Assembly (NCBI GenBank): GCA_036924285.1
Contig: JAYKYS010000016.1
Location: forward strand, 4,836,001-4,900,000
From: Asterella californica
Lineage: Eukaryota > Streptophyta > Marchantiopsida > Marchantiales > Aytoniaceae
DNA length: 64,000 nt
Reading direction: 5' to 3'
Shown: positions 34,085 through 44,490 of the stretch, one piece after another
Layout: every line of letters starts with the position of its first letter
How positions within the stretch are numbered: position 1 is the first letter of the stretch
Program-made: the position numbers and the translations under genes
The notes under the pieces: generated by a model
What the model was told of the DNA's origin: nothing
Database searches by the model: none
Seen by the model: the letters and a program-made list of their open reading frames with translations, nothing else

Positions 34085-37000
34085 ATGGGGAAGTTACCAG
34101 TGTTTCATGGGAAGGACAATGAAGATGTAGAACCATTTGTACGAGACTTCAAAAGGGGTTGCATCGGAAACAACGTGAGAAGGAAGGAAGAATGGGTGTT
34201 GTTACTGCCAGAGTTTTTAGAAGATTTTGCTCTCACATGGTATGAAGACCGAGTGAAGAACAAGACACCTGGTGCAATTGAGGATACATGGGAGACATTG
34301 AGTAACGCACTCATCGAAGAGTTTCTTCCAGAAGAGAGCTATGAGAAGCTCATGGTGGAGCTTACTCATTTGAAGCAACGGGATGACGAGAAAGTTCGGC
34401 AATATGCCGAAAGGGTGGATAAGTTGGAGCAACGGTTTCGAACGGTCCTACGGAAGAGTGGAGACAATGTGGAGCTAACGATGGCGGGGATTGGAGCAGT
34501 GTTGACCAAGAACTTGGTGGGAGGGTTGAGGCCTTCAATTCGAACCCAAGTGAGGTACGAGAAGCCAGCAACCAAAGCGGAGGCCATCAAGATTGCGACA
34601 AACATGGAAGAGAGTTTGGATGAAGGAGATATCATCCAACCTCATCATGTTGCTCTGGTGTCAACTCCGACTCCTGGTGTAGTCACAACGATCGCACCTG
34701 CACCATCACAATTGGTGATTGCTTCAACGTCAGCTCCTACTCCAACGGTGGTGCCAAGACCGTTTGTCCCAACAACGATGTCTACTGCCACCTCTGATTT
34801 TCATGCCGAGCTGAAGAGCATCACCGATACTCTTGCGGATCTCAAGATAAACGTGGTGCAGTTACGAGAATGGAGGAACAAAGGTGGAGGAGGAGGTCAA
34901 AGAGGTTACGACAATAATCCCAACCGAGGAAATCAAGGTAACTTTGGAGGTAACCAAGGTAACTTTGGAGGAATCACTTGTTGGACGTGTGGAGGTTCTC
35001 ATTTCCAGCGAAATTGTCCTAACAACGGAGCAAGAGGTGCCGAAGCTGTCAGAATGAATGTGGGTGGAGGAAATCCATCACAAGGACGAGACAAGGGAGT
35101 GGCTACTATCGATGTAGTGCGAGATCCCATCTACGAGAAAGGAGAAAGTTCAAACTCTTCTCATGCACCGGTGGAGCTTTTAGCCCAAGAAAGGAAAAGA
35201 ACTCGATTTTCTGATGAACCGGTTTTCATGGAGGAGTCAGCAAGTAGAAGTACTCGTTCGAGTAATGTCTCGAGTACACCAAGGGAGCCAAGAAGGAAGT
35301 TGGGGATGGCGGATTTCACCATTTCATCTTCCCAAGCGGGATATGATGTGGTTGAAGATGTGGGTGCTCAGAAAGCCAACATCACTGTTGGACAACTGAT
35401 CGCACTTAATCCCAGCTTACGAAGGGAACTCAGAGGAGGACTGAGTTCTAAGAGAAGCAAGAAGAAGAAACCCAAGAGCAAGACATCGAAGTCTGTGGGA
35501 GTTGGTGTGGTGGATGTGCATGCTTCAGAGGTATGCACTAGGGCTTCAAAGATTGAAGTCCGGTTGAATGGTCACTACGTCTCTGACGTATTGGTGGATG
35601 GAGGGTCAGCTGTCAACGCCATATCGGAGAGGTTGATGAAGAAGTTGGGGATGGAACCAACTCGCCCGGCTAGCATTGTCGTGGGGATGGCTAACAAGCA
35701 ACGGGTAAGACCTCTTGGTGTGTTAGAGAAGGTAGTCGTGTCTGTGATGGGAGTTCAAACATTGATGTCCTTTCAAGTGTTAAAGGACTCTAGTTATGAT
35801 TTGCTCCTAGGTAGGCCTTGGTTGAGAGCTGTGCGCACCACGGATAGGTGGCACAAGGGATACTTACGGATTGGGCCTAGAGATCATAGAGTGATAGTTC
35901 CTCTCTCGGGTGTTGGAGTTGTGACTTCTGACTCTGATAGACCCACTAGTGACTACTGGGAATCTGATACGGAGGACGATCAGAGTGTCTCAGAAGTAGA
36001 TACCGGAGATTCTTACGATCAAGAATCCTCGTCTGAGGACGAAGGATGTGGTCGAGATGAATCATTACATCAGCTTAGTGCTATTGACTTGTTGCCTCGA
36101 CCAGCAGTGGAGAAAGATCCAGACAAAAAAGAGTTGAGTGAGGCAGAGATTGTGAGAAGACTCTCTACCCTGAAGTTTGGTATCAATGTCACTCAAGAGG
36201 AGAAAAGTAGATTCCTAGATATATTTCGAAAATATATCCATGTGTTTGCTTTCAGCTACAAGGATTTGAAGGAGGTGACTCTAGAGACTCATCGGATCGA
36301 ATTGGAGGAGAACGCAAGACCAGTTCGACAGAAGCAGAGAAGAGTCAATCCTACAACGGCAATGATGGTTAAGGAGGAGATAGACAAGTTGAAGGAGGCG
36401 AGTTTCATCTATGAGGTGGAGAACTCAGAATGGGTTTCACCCATTGTGATTGTCAAGAAGAAGAATGGTAAGCTGCGAGTGTGCATAGACTATAAGAAGT
36501 TGAATGCAGTTACCAAGAAGGATTATTATCCTCTACCATTTATAGATGAGATTTTGGAGGAAGTTGCTGGTCATGAATGGTACAGCTTTGGTGATGGTTA
36601 TAGTGGGTATAACCAGATCAAGATAGCACAGGAGTACCAACAGTTGACTACTTTCACTACTCCTTGGGGAACATTTGCATTTCGGGTGATGCCATTCGGA
36701 TTGTGTAATGCTCCGGCCACGTTTCAAAGGTTCATGAACAAGGTGTTTGAACCATTCATAGGGAAGTTTGTTCGGGATTTCATTGACGATTTCTGTGTGT
36801 ACGGACGAAAGGAGGACCACTTTGATCATGTGATCAAAGTTTTGCAGCGGTTGGAGCAAGCCAACGCTTCTCTAAATCCAGAGAAGTGCATCTTTGGCTG
36901 CGAAGAAGGTCTGCTGTTAGGGCACATCATTTCCAAGAATGGGATTGCGGTAGATCCTGAGAAGGTGAAGAAGATTGTGGATCTTCCATTTCCGATCAAC

Positions 37001-38971
37001 TTGACAAAGTTGAGGCAGTTTCTTGGCATGGTTGGATATTATCGTAGGTTTGTCTTTTCCTTCTCAAACAAAGCAATAGCTTTGACTATGTACATGAAGA
37101 AGGGAGTTGATTTTGACTTGATAGTGCATGATCAGAAGGCAAAGGAAGCATTTGAGGAGCTGAAAAAGGCATTAGTGACAGCTCCTATACTTGCTAAACC
37201 TGAGTGGAGTAAAGCATTTATTCTGTATACGGATGCCTCCAATGTAGCAATCGGATGTACATTAAGTCAGTTAGATGGAGATGGGCATGATCATCCTATA
37301 GCTTATGCTAGTAGGCAGATGGTTCCAGCGGAGAAGAATTACTCCGTGACTGAACGAGAAGGATTAGCGGTGATCTTTGGATTGAAGAAATTTCGACACT
37401 ACTTGCTAGGAGGGAAATTTTCCATAGTCACAGATCACAAGGCTTTAAAGTATATCTTTAATAAGCCTAATGCCGAAGGTCGTATTGCTCGTTGGAAGAT
37501 CCTTCTAACAGAATACGATTACGTGATCGAAGATAGACTAGGGAAAAAGCATGCGAATGCTGATCTTTTGTCGAGGGCTTATGATGATGAGGGAGAAGAA
37601 CCGTTTGATGATTCATTTCCAGACGAGCATCTGATGACCATCACAAGCATTGAGGAGATACCGGACGAGTACAAGGAAATCTGGAGTTTCCTTACAGATG
37701 GCTCTTTTCCAGAAGGTATGCATACCCGAGAACGTAACGCGTTGATCAAGAGATGCAAACCTTACACCATGGTGGAGGGAATTCTATTTCATCAAGGAGC
37801 AGATGGCTTACTAAGGAGAGCAGTTGGTCAGAAGGAGGCGTTCAAGCTGATGCACGAGTTTCACGATGGCACTGTTTGCGGAGGTCACTTTGCTGGTAAG
37901 ATAACAGCTTTCAAGATTTTGGATGCGGGTTATCACTGGAGAGGGATTTTCAAGGAGTGTTTAGACTATTGCAAAACTTGCGATGTATGTCAAGCATTTG
38001 CTCTGAAGTCTACTAGAACACCTCCGTTAAGATCAATTCCAATATTAGGACCATTTGAGAAGTGGGGTATTGACTTTGTAGGTCCTCTCAATAAGACACC
38101 TCGAGGAAATAGATACATTGTAGTCGCCACTGACTATTGTACCAAGTGGGTAGAGGCTAGACCTTTGAGAGAGACCAATGAAACAGAAGTCGGTAGATTC
38201 TTATGGGAGAGGATCATCACCAGATTTGGATGTCCGTTAGAGTTGGTCTCGGATAGAGGAGGAGAGTTTGTAGGGAGCATGACTACTGCTATGCTACAAC
38301 ACTTTTCTATCAAGGCACGAGTAACGACCTCATACAAGCCAAATGCTAATGGTCTTGCGGAGAAGACCAATCTTACACTTTGTATGATGCTCGCCAAAGA
38401 TGCTAGTGTTGAGACTGCGAAACATACTTGGGATAAGAGGCTACATGCCATCTTATGGGAGTACCGAACGACAACAAAGACTTCTACTGGGTACTCTCCA
38501 TTTCGACTGGTTTATGGAGTGGAGTCCAAGTTGCCCATCCAATTCGAATTGGATACTTTTCAAACTATTCAACGAAAGTTGAAGAGGTCGAGAGGAGAAG
38601 ACGTGGTCAGATCAAGAAGGGAGCAACTCATGGAGTTGGAAGAGACCCGAGCGGTAGCAATGATCCGGATGGAACGAGCTCAAGCGTATCAAAAGAAGAG
38701 TTACGACAAAAGGTTGGGCAAGAGGGAGGTAAAACCTTTTCAAGTCGGAGATTGGGTTATGTTGTATGATGCTATCAGATTCAAGAGGGCTAGGAAGAAG
38801 TTTCTTCCGAGATATTTTGGTCCTTTTGTTGTAGATAAGGTGTGGAGCAACTTCACATATGACCTTCAGGAGCTGGGAGGAAGGAGATTCGATCGGGTAA
38901 ATCATGACAAGTTGAAGTTGTTTCATCGACGGAAGTTCTCTCTTCACTCCGAGGACGGAGCGAAAATTTAG
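34085..38971 (+). CDS. Gag-pol polyprotein of the nested Ty3/gypsy element
   Basis: 1,628 codons, no stops or frameshifts. Capsid: about residues 5-200 (FHGKDNEDVEPFVRDF, LTWYEDRVKN, EEFLPEESYEKLMVEL). Zinc knuckle CWTCGGSHFQRNC (CX2CX3HX4C): near 299-311. Protease: LVDGGSAVNAI with Asp505. Reverse transcriptase: CIDYKKLNAVT, FGDGYSGYNQI, MPFGLCNAPATFQ and FIDDF with Asp901-Asp902. RNase H: YTDAS with Asp1050, then TDHKALKYIF. Integrase: HHCC region near 1,255-1,302 and core Asp1330, Asp1390 and Glu1426 (D-x35-E). C-terminal GDWVMLYD...LPRYFGPF domain without an obvious chromodomain. The order RT-RNaseH-IN is that of Ty3/gypsy. Gag and pol share one frame, so processing must rely on the protease. 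Confidence 0.95.
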   Translation: MGKLPVFHGKDNEDVEPFVRDFKRGCIGNNVRRKEEWVLLLPEFLEDFALTWYEDRVKNKTPGAIEDTWETLSNALIEEFLPEESYEKLMVELTHLKQRDDEKVRQYAERVDKLEQRFRTVLRKSGDNVELTMAGIGAVLTKNLVGGLRPSIRTQVRYEKPATKAEAIKIATNMEESLDEGDIIQPHHVALVSTPTPGVVTTIAPAPSQLVIASTSAPTPTVVPRPFVPTTMSTATSDFHAELKSITDTLADLKINVVQLREWRNKGGGGGQRGYDNNPNRGNQGNFGGNQGNFGGITCWTCGGSHFQRNCPNNGARGAEAVRMNVGGGNPSQGRDKGVATIDVVRDPIYEKGESSNSSHAPVELLAQERKRTRFSDEPVFMEESASRSTRSSNVSSTPREPRRKLGMADFTISSSQAGYDVVEDVGAQKANITVGQLIALNPSLRRELRGGLSSKRSKKKKPKSKTSKSVGVGVVDVHASEVCTRASKIEVRLNGHYVSDVLVDGGSAVNAISERLMKKLGMEPTRPASIVVGMANKQRVRPLGVLEKVVVSVMGVQTLMSFQVLKDSSYDLLLGRPWLRAVRTTDRWHKGYLRIGPRDHRVIVPLSGVGVVTSDSDRPTSDYWESDTEDDQSVSEVDTGDSYDQESSSEDEGCGRDESLHQLSAIDLLPRPAVEKDPDKKELSEAEIVRRLSTLKFGINVTQEEKSRFLDIFRKYIHVFAFSYKDLKEVTLETHRIELEENARPVRQKQRRVNPTTAMMVKEEIDKLKEASFIYEVENSEWVSPIVIVKKKNGKLRVCIDYKKLNAVTKKDYYPLPFIDEILEEVAGHEWYSFGDGYSGYNQIKIAQEYQQLTTFTTPWGTFAFRVMPFGLCNAPATFQRFMNKVFEPFIGKFVRDFIDDFCVYGRKEDHFDHVIKVLQRLEQANASLNPEKCIFGCEEGLLLGHIISKNGIAVDPEKVKKIVDLPFPINLTKLRQFLGMVGYYRRFVFSFSNKAIALTMYMKKGVDFDLIVHDQKAKEAFEELKKALVTAPILAKPEWSKAFILYTDASNVAIGCTLSQLDGDGHDHPIAYASRQMVPAEKNYSVTEREGLAVIFGLKKFRHYLLGGKFSIVTDHKALKYIFNKPNAEGRIARWKILLTEYDYVIEDRLGKKHANADLLSRAYDDEGEEPFDDSFPDEHLMTITSIEEIPDEYKEIWSFLTDGSFPEGMHTRERNALIKRCKPYTMVEGILFHQGADGLLRRAVGQKEAFKLMHEFHDGTVCGGHFAGKITAFKILDAGYHWRGIFKECLDYCKTCDVCQAFALKSTRTPPLRSIPILGPFEKWGIDFVGPLNKTPRGNRYIVVATDYCTKWVEARPLRETNETEVGRFLWERIITRFGCPLELVSDRGGEFVGSMTTAMLQHFSIKARVTTSYKPNANGLAEKTNLTLCMMLAKDASVETAKHTWDKRLHAILWEYRTTTKTSTGYSPFRLVYGVESKLPIQFELDTFQTIQRKLKRSRGEDVVRSRREQLMELEETRAVAMIRMERAQAYQKKSYDKRLGKREVKPFQVGDWVMLYDAIRFKRARKKFLPRYFGPFVVDKVWSNFTYDLQELGGRRFDRVNHDKLKLFHRRKFSLHSEDGAKI

Positions 38972-38984
38972 TCCGGGGGTAAAA
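38971..38984 (+). promoter_or_regulatory. Polypurine tract of the nested element
   Basis: gtccgggggtaaaa, overlapping the end of the gag-pol stop codon, directly precedes the 3' LTR start at 38,985. Confidence 0.65.
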
Positions 38985-39901
38985 TGTAACGACCTATGTT
39001 ACACATAGGAAGTTTGTCTATTAGTAAGGTGTTTAGTTCTAGCTAAGTGTTGAGATTGTTTATTTGCTGCCAAAGTACTTTTAGGAGATATCAAGTTAGT
39101 CATGACTAGCTAAAAGTTAGTTATGGTTAAACTTAGCTGTACTTTTGGCAGAATTCAGATATTTGCTAAAGAGTGAGCACTACTATCTTGTCATCTTGTC
39201 TAAAAGGTAGAAAGGGGGTGGAAAGTATCCCTTATCTCCTTTTTGACTTGATATTAGTGGTTGGATTAAAGTTGTGGACTTTGTGGGCATTAAAAACAAG
39301 AAGAGATTCCACATGTTTCCTTTTTAGTGGGTCCTAGTGTAGAGGGGGGGTGGAAATTCGAGATTCCTTGAGAATATTCCAGAATCCTTCTAGAAGTTGT
39401 TGACTTTGAAGGAATAAGCCCATGTGAAAAGGTAAAAAGCCCATGTGATCAATGCTTTTACCTTAAGTAATATCTTAGTAAAACCCGGTAAAAGTAGTTA
39501 CGGCTGAGTTACCGGAGGGTACCAAAGTAAAAACCTAGAATGTATAAATAGAGGAGTAGAGAAGAGCTCCTCATCCTTGTTTTCACATTGTCGTAATGAC
39601 AACTTGAGTAATATAGAGAGTGTGGGACATTTTTAGCATGTGAGAACTTGAGAGACGTCGTTAGAATGGAGGATTTTAGTGGATGAGATTATGGAGATTT
39701 TAGTTGATAAGTTTGTGGGTGTATGAATGAGAGTGAACTTAGCATTTTTCCCTTCAAGATTCATGGTGTGCTTCCATCAAAGCCATCAGAGGTGACCCCT
39801 GAGTGAGAGACAGGCCCGACATGTTGCAGATTCGTGGATGACGATCGTGGAGGTTGAGAGATCGGGGGGTAGTTGATCGTTAGGACCGCGGAGGGTTTAC
39901 A
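38985..39901 (+). repeat. 3' LTR of the nested element
   Basis: 917 bp, identical to 30,946-31,862. Followed by the second GTAC. Confidence 0.95.
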
Positions 39902-39991
39902 GTACGTACGAAGTTCAACCCTCAATAATAAGAAGCAGGCCCCTTGCGTCTTTGATATAACGCCTGAAGCCCTAAATACCCAGTCAGCAAG

Positions 39992-40490
39992 TAACTAGGG
40001 GCGTAGCTTGATTTTATCTTCTTTCGAATCACATAACTTCTTCTCTGGATGTCCAAACGAAGTAAACAAGATGCCCATGGAAAGCTGACAACGAGCTCTA
40101 TCCATCTATGCGATAAAAGTGAAGATCCGAAACGGTGTCAAAAGCCCGCAAGCTGGGGCCTAGCTTGTTTTTTTCATCTTCCGAGTCTTGTAACTTCTCC
40201 ACTAGGTGTCCAAACGAAGTAGATGAAGTGCCTATGGAAAGCTGACAAGGAGCTCTATCCACTGGTGCGATAAAAACGAAGATCCGAAGTGGTGCCAAAA
40301 ACCCGTAAGCTGGGGCCTAGCTTGTTTTCTTCATCTTTCGAGTCTTGTAACTTCTCCACTAGGCGTCCAAACGAAGTAGACAAAGTGCCTATGGAAAGCT
40401 GACAAGGAGCTCTACCCATCTATGCGATGAAAATGGAGATCTGAAATTGTGCCAAAAACCCATAAGCTGGGGCTTAGCTTGTCTTCTCTT
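39992..40490. repeat. Three tandem 157-bp repeats inside the LTR
   Basis: The phrase gtccaaacgaagta recurs at 40,051, 40,208 and 40,365, a spacing of 157 each time, within longer similar blocks that include gaaagctgacaa and agctggggc. In the element's own orientation these lie in the upstream half of the LTR (U3), where enhancer repeats usually sit. They recur at the same offset in every LTR of the array. Confidence 0.85.
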
Positions 40491-40556
40491 GAGTGTCTTT
40501 GGAGCGACAAGCATCGAAGTTTGAATTTCAAGTAGGAGCCGGTCCACGACATGACA

Positions 40557-40568
40557 TCCACCCCCTCC
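40557..40568 (-). promoter_or_regulatory. Polypurine tract of array unit 1
   Basis: On the minus strand GGAGGGGGTGGA directly precedes TGTCATGTCG, the LTR start. This is the expected plus-strand primer position. The same tract occurs at 44,491, 48,425, 52,359, 56,293 and 60,227. Confidence 0.75.
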
Positions 40569-41206
40569 AAACTTGTGCATCCTCCGGTATGCACCAGAGA
40601 TATCAACCAAGGAGTGGACCGGCACGCACACTCGTTCCTATCTTGTCATCCTCCCTCCCATCTACATCAACTTCATCCTCAAGTGCGCAACTCGATCGTC
40701 ATCTTGAAGTTGCTACCCTGCCATGATCCTCCCTAGATCCATGTTCATCGACCTTCACCTCGAACCTCTCACCCAATCACCCCCTCTAAATCTACACATC
40801 TTCAATATGCGAAGACATAGAAAGAATAACCCATCATACCATAGAAATATCTTCCATCCGTCTTGTAGAACCTCATCGTTGAGGTTTGTGACCTAGTGTC
40901 GTAGTAGACATCCCTCATCCTATCAATCATCACTCGTATCCTGAATGTAACCTTCAACCTCAAGTCTGTACATGTCATTGGACCTAATCCTCTCTTCTTT
41001 TTTGTTTTTCTGAATAAAAGAACCACACCGCTGCAACCAAAATCCTCAACCGCAACCATCATTGTCTCACTGTACAATGGTATCCTCTTCAACCATCATC
41101 CTCCTTGATCTCTTCTTCTGAAAATCCTCACAACCTCCTAAGCATCATTCACTCAACCCAAATCATCTTCAGCAATGGCTTCTCCCCTGTAAGCCATCCT
41201 TACCCA

Positions 41207-42811
41207 TCATCCTATACCCGTAGCCACAAAAGCATCCATCCATTCTCCTTCGTCCTCAGCATGTCCGTCCTTGATGAAGCAGATGTAAGCATCATGGACT
41301 TCTCTTGTAGCTGCATCCAAGACCTCCCGTGATAGGAACCCAACCTTGACATCTTGAATGCGCTCCTCCCAACCTCTCTTCACATCCATCGTCATAACCT
41401 CAACTCCAATATCTGGTTGTTGTTTGCATGCAACCAGATCACCCATATCCACTATTTGTACCTCAACCATCTCCTCCGGTTGAGAAGGATCGCCCTCCAT
41501 TGCCAATTCAGGAAGAATAGTTTCCTGTTGAACCTTATCTTCCCCAGCTTGCTTCCCTGAAGATGTCTCTTCTTGTCTTTTCTTCTCGCTCTGCATCATG
41601 GATGCAGTATCCAACTTGAGCTCGTCTGGATCCACGTGCTCACCCAAACCATCTATATGGAGATCATGCTCAATCTCCTCCACTCTAGCACCATAACTTG
41701 TAGCTTCGATAGCTACAACTGCAGGTACCGCAAAGTAATCATCTATCAATCTCTTCATCCCTCCTTTACCAACGTTGGCTTGAAGGAGAGTACCCGAACT
41801 TCTGAATGCAACCTTTCCATCCTCCCAAGAAATAACCTCTCGTTGCAAAGACTCTGTGAAGTCGATGCAATCATCTCGCTGATGGTCAGTACCATCACAC
41901 CACACGCACTGATGTACCCAAGCTGGTTTGGGTACAAGTTCCATCTTAGTCGATGATCCCTTATCCTCCAACCTAGTAACCTTAGCTTGCAGATCTTGCA
42001 TCTTTTGCTGTAGGTTCTCGATGGTTGGATCCTTTTTTTCTACAACCACAACTTGAGGTTGAACCTCAGATACTACCTGAACTGGTGCGGTAGTCAAAGC
42101 TGCAGGTGTCAACCTTGTAACCCTTTCTCTTGTACGTCTCCGGACAAGAAGCTCAACAGCTTCATGCACAACCTCCCAATTTTGTGTCAACCCTTCTTCT
42201 TCCTCCCCGTCCTCAAAAAGTAGTTCTAACTGTTCCTGCCATGGTTCATCCGCAGCTTGAAGAAACAGCTCCGTCTTGTAGCTCTCCAAGGTTAGCTTGT
42301 CCACCCGAGGTAGTTGAGAGAATTGTCTCTCAAACTCCTTTAAAAGCTCTGCAGGCTGTAAACCCTTGCTGGATCGGTTGACCCATTCCAAAAACGATTT
42401 CTTGGTTACTCGATCTGAGCTTCCCAAGAAATACTCCTCCATCAGCACATGTGAAAATGCATCCCAGTTCCTCCCAAAACGCTTTGTTAGACCCTTCACA
42501 TGCTCCCTTATCTCAGGCACCGCAGCGAGTTCGAACGTCTCGATCATCTCCTTCTCCGGTACCTGATCCAAATCCATCTCCATCTTGTAACATCTCAAGT
42601 ACTCAGAGATGTCTCTCCCACCAAAAAGATCAAACTTGTCGGTCACCCTTCCAAGCGCCTTCTTCCCCAAAGCCTCTTTTTGTTGCTTCCCTTGCTCTTG
42701 TCGCATAAATAAAGTGAAGGCTTGAAACAATCGTGCAGTTGCTGCATCCAACTGCACCCCTGGTATCCCCTCTGATCTATCCATTCCGTCCAAAGTCATG
42801 GCTCGTCCCAT
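41207..42811 (-). CDS. Gag polyprotein, array unit 1
   Basis: 534 codons. The first third resembles a Ty3/gypsy capsid of plants (KFDLFGGRDISEYLRCYKME, VPEIREHVKGL, EEYFLGSSDRVTKKSFLEW, FERQFSQL, ELFLQAADEPWQEQLELL). A short coiled coil follows (about residues 265-295). One zinc knuckle, CVWCDGTDHQRDDC (CX2CX4HX4C), lies near residues 315-328. The remaining C-terminal 200 residues are acidic and of unknown role. The protein would form the particle and bind RNA. No protease, reverse transcriptase or integrase follows, so replication must be served by another element. The ATG at 42,811 is followed by an uninterrupted frame. Confidence 0.85.
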   Translation of the reverse strand: MGRAMTLDGMDRSEGIPGVQLDAATARLFQAFTLFMRQEQGKQQKEALGKKALGRVTDKFDLFGGRDISEYLRCYKMEMDLDQVPEKEMIETFELAAVPEIREHVKGLTKRFGRNWDAFSHVLMEEYFLGSSDRVTKKSFLEWVNRSSKGLQPAELLKEFERQFSQLPRVDKLTLESYKTELFLQAADEPWQEQLELLFEDGEEEEGLTQNWEVVHEAVELLVRRRTRERVTRLTPAALTTAPVQVVSEVQPQVVVVEKKDPTIENLQQKMQDLQAKVTRLEDKGSSTKMELVPKPAWVHQCVWCDGTDHQRDDCIDFTESLQREVISWEDGKVAFRSSGTLLQANVGKGGMKRLIDDYFAVPAVVAIEATSYGARVEEIEHDLHIDGLGEHVDPDELKLDTASMMQSEKKRQEETSSGKQAGEDKVQQETILPELAMEGDPSQPEEMVEVQIVDMGDLVACKQQPDIGVEVMTMDVKRGWEERIQDVKVGFLSREVLDAATREVHDAYICFIKDGHAEDEGEWMDAFVATGIG

Positions 42812-42960
42812 CCTCCCATCCTCTCATGATCCCAATCGTCTAGAAATCCATCATCCCAGGTCCACAACATCCTCCCGAAAAACCATATCCATCCTCATAC
42901 TCGTTCATGATTGTTGATCTCCTCTCTCAAGTTCCAACACAGAAATCTCCACCCCGGACC

Positions 42961-42978
42961 TTCACGTCGAGTTCACCA
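42961..42978 (-). promoter_or_regulatory. Primer-binding site, tRNA-Trp type
   Basis: The plus strand reads TTCACGTCGAGTTCACCA, which from memory differs at one base from the 3' end of plant cytosolic tRNA-Trp (TTCACGTCGGGTTCACCA). The minus strand, starting TGG, would thus be primed by tRNA-Trp. It is four bases from the LTR edge at 42,983. Identical sites lie at 46,895, 50,829, 54,763, 58,697 and 62,631. Confidence 0.75.
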
Positions 42979-42982
42979 CCTA

Positions 42983-44490
42983 TGTCGCGTCGGACGTTTT
43001 GCGTGAAGGATGTCCAGGAAAACGCGAGGTTCCTGGTTGTGGAGATGTTGTGTGCTGAAACAGAGACAAGACAGAGAAAAACAACCACGAAAACGAATGC
43101 TGCGATATATACACTCCAAATGTATGTACAATGCCGTTTCTTTCTCCTAACAGCACAAAACTGAGGAACAGACTAGAGCAGTCTGTAACCTACTTCAGAA
43201 GCCCTAAAACAAACCCCTGAATCACAACCCTGACCCAAAATCGCCGAATCGTAGCTCAAAGCAAGAGAAACTTCTCTTTGCTAACAAACAGAGCCACAAC
43301 AGTATCACGCGATCCAAACCCAAGTCCAAACCACATCCATGCGTACATGAGGACTCCCTAATCGCGTAGGCACCAAGAACGAAGAGCTTGGCTCACCGAT
43401 CGCGAAGAACAATCCAATCTCAGATCGCAGGCGAACAAAAATCTGATGTAAGCGCTTCCCTGCGAGCCAATTTCACTCACAACTCCCAAACCGCCCGATG
43501 AAACTTTGAATCGTCTTCAATTTCCTGAAGAACTCGTTGTTCTGATCCCGATGGATCCAAGGACAGCAAGTTTGGACTCCGGAACGGCCCGAACGGTCCA
43601 ACTCTCCTTCACAGGTAACTGAAAACTCCAAATCTGCTTTCTGCGTCTCAATTTCATCCAGAACACAACTCTCGATCCGTCTCTTCCCAAACCGTCTTAA
43701 CCTTTGCGTAGCCTGCTCAGATCTGAACCCAACGACGCCTTGCGCGTTTGCATTGGACCTCCAAATCTCCCGAACCGTCCGTTGACAAGTCGCCGGAACA
43801 AGCAAGCCCCTTAAGTAGCCCCCTTGCAACAGTCTGTACGTACGAAGTTCAACCCTCAATAATAAGAAGCAGGCCCCTTGCGTCTTTGATATAACGCCTG
43901 AAGCCCTAAATACCCAGTCAGCAAGTAACTAGGGGCGTAGCTTGATTTTATCTTCTTTCGAATCACATAACTTCTTCTCTGGATGTCCAAACGAAGTAAA
44001 CAAGATGCCCATGGAAAGCTGACAACGAGCTCTATCCATCTATGCGATAAAAGTGAAGATCCGAAACGGTGTCAAAAGCCCGCAAGCTGGGGCCTAGCTT
44101 GTTTTTTTCATCTTCCGAGTCTTGTAACTTCTCCACTAGGTGTCCAAACGAAGTAGATGAAGTGCCTATGGAAAGCTGACAAGGAGCTCTATCCACTGGT
44201 GCGATAAAAACGAAGATCCGAAGTGGTGCCAAAAACCCGTAAGCTGGGGCCTAGCTTGTTTTCTTCATCTTTCGAGTCTTGTAACTTCTCCACTAGGCGT
44301 CCAAACGAAGTAGACAAAGTGCCTATGGAAAGCTGACAAGGAGCTCTACCCATCTATGCGATGAAAATGGAGATCTGAAATTGTGCCAAAAACCCATAAG
44401 CTGGGGCTTAGCTTGTCTTCTCTTGAGTGTCTTTGGAGCGACAAGCATCGAAGTTTGAATTTCAAGTAGGAGCCGGTCCACGACATGACA
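42983..44490 (-). repeat. LTR 2 of the array
   Basis: 1,508 bp, TG...CA. On the minus strand a TATA-like tatata is at 43,106-43,111, about 120 bp from the LTR's 3' end, which implies a long U3 (about 1.38 kb) and a short R-U5. Confidence 0.88.

Larger units (their letters stand above)
30946..39901 (+). mobile_element. Intact, recent Ty3/gypsy LTR retrotransposon nested in the array
   Basis: 8,956 bp, with two 917-bp LTRs (TGTAACGACC...GGGTTTACA) that I found identical line by line. It is flanked by GTAC on both sides (30,942-30,945 and 39,902-39,905), a 4-bp target duplication. The uninterrupted target, ctgtacgtacg, is visible in the neighbouring units. A tRNA-Asp-like primer-binding site, a 2.2-kb leader with tandem repeats, two short ORFs, an intact 1,628-codon gag-pol and a G-rich polypurine tract follow in order. 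The element looks young and potentially competent. Confidence 0.95.
30089..40556 (-). repeat. LTR 1 of the array, split by a nested retrotransposon
   Basis: Pieces 30,089-30,945 (857 bp) and 39,906-40,556 (651 bp) together give 1,508 bp. The left edge TGTCGCGTCGG is the array terminus. The left piece carries five changes not seen in any other copy (for example in ttcTtgg near 30,140 and ctaatcAcg near 30,472). The right piece matches the other units. Confidence 0.88.

Noticed and set aside
40802..41092. 96-codon minus-strand ORF downstream of gag, present in all units
   Set aside because: No family motif. Identity between units is not independent evidence of coding, because non-coding parts are equally identical.
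41573..41956. 127-codon plus-strand ORF, repeated in every array unit
   Set aside because: It is a shadow of the gag ORF on the opposite strand. Its recurrence only reflects the near-identity of the units.
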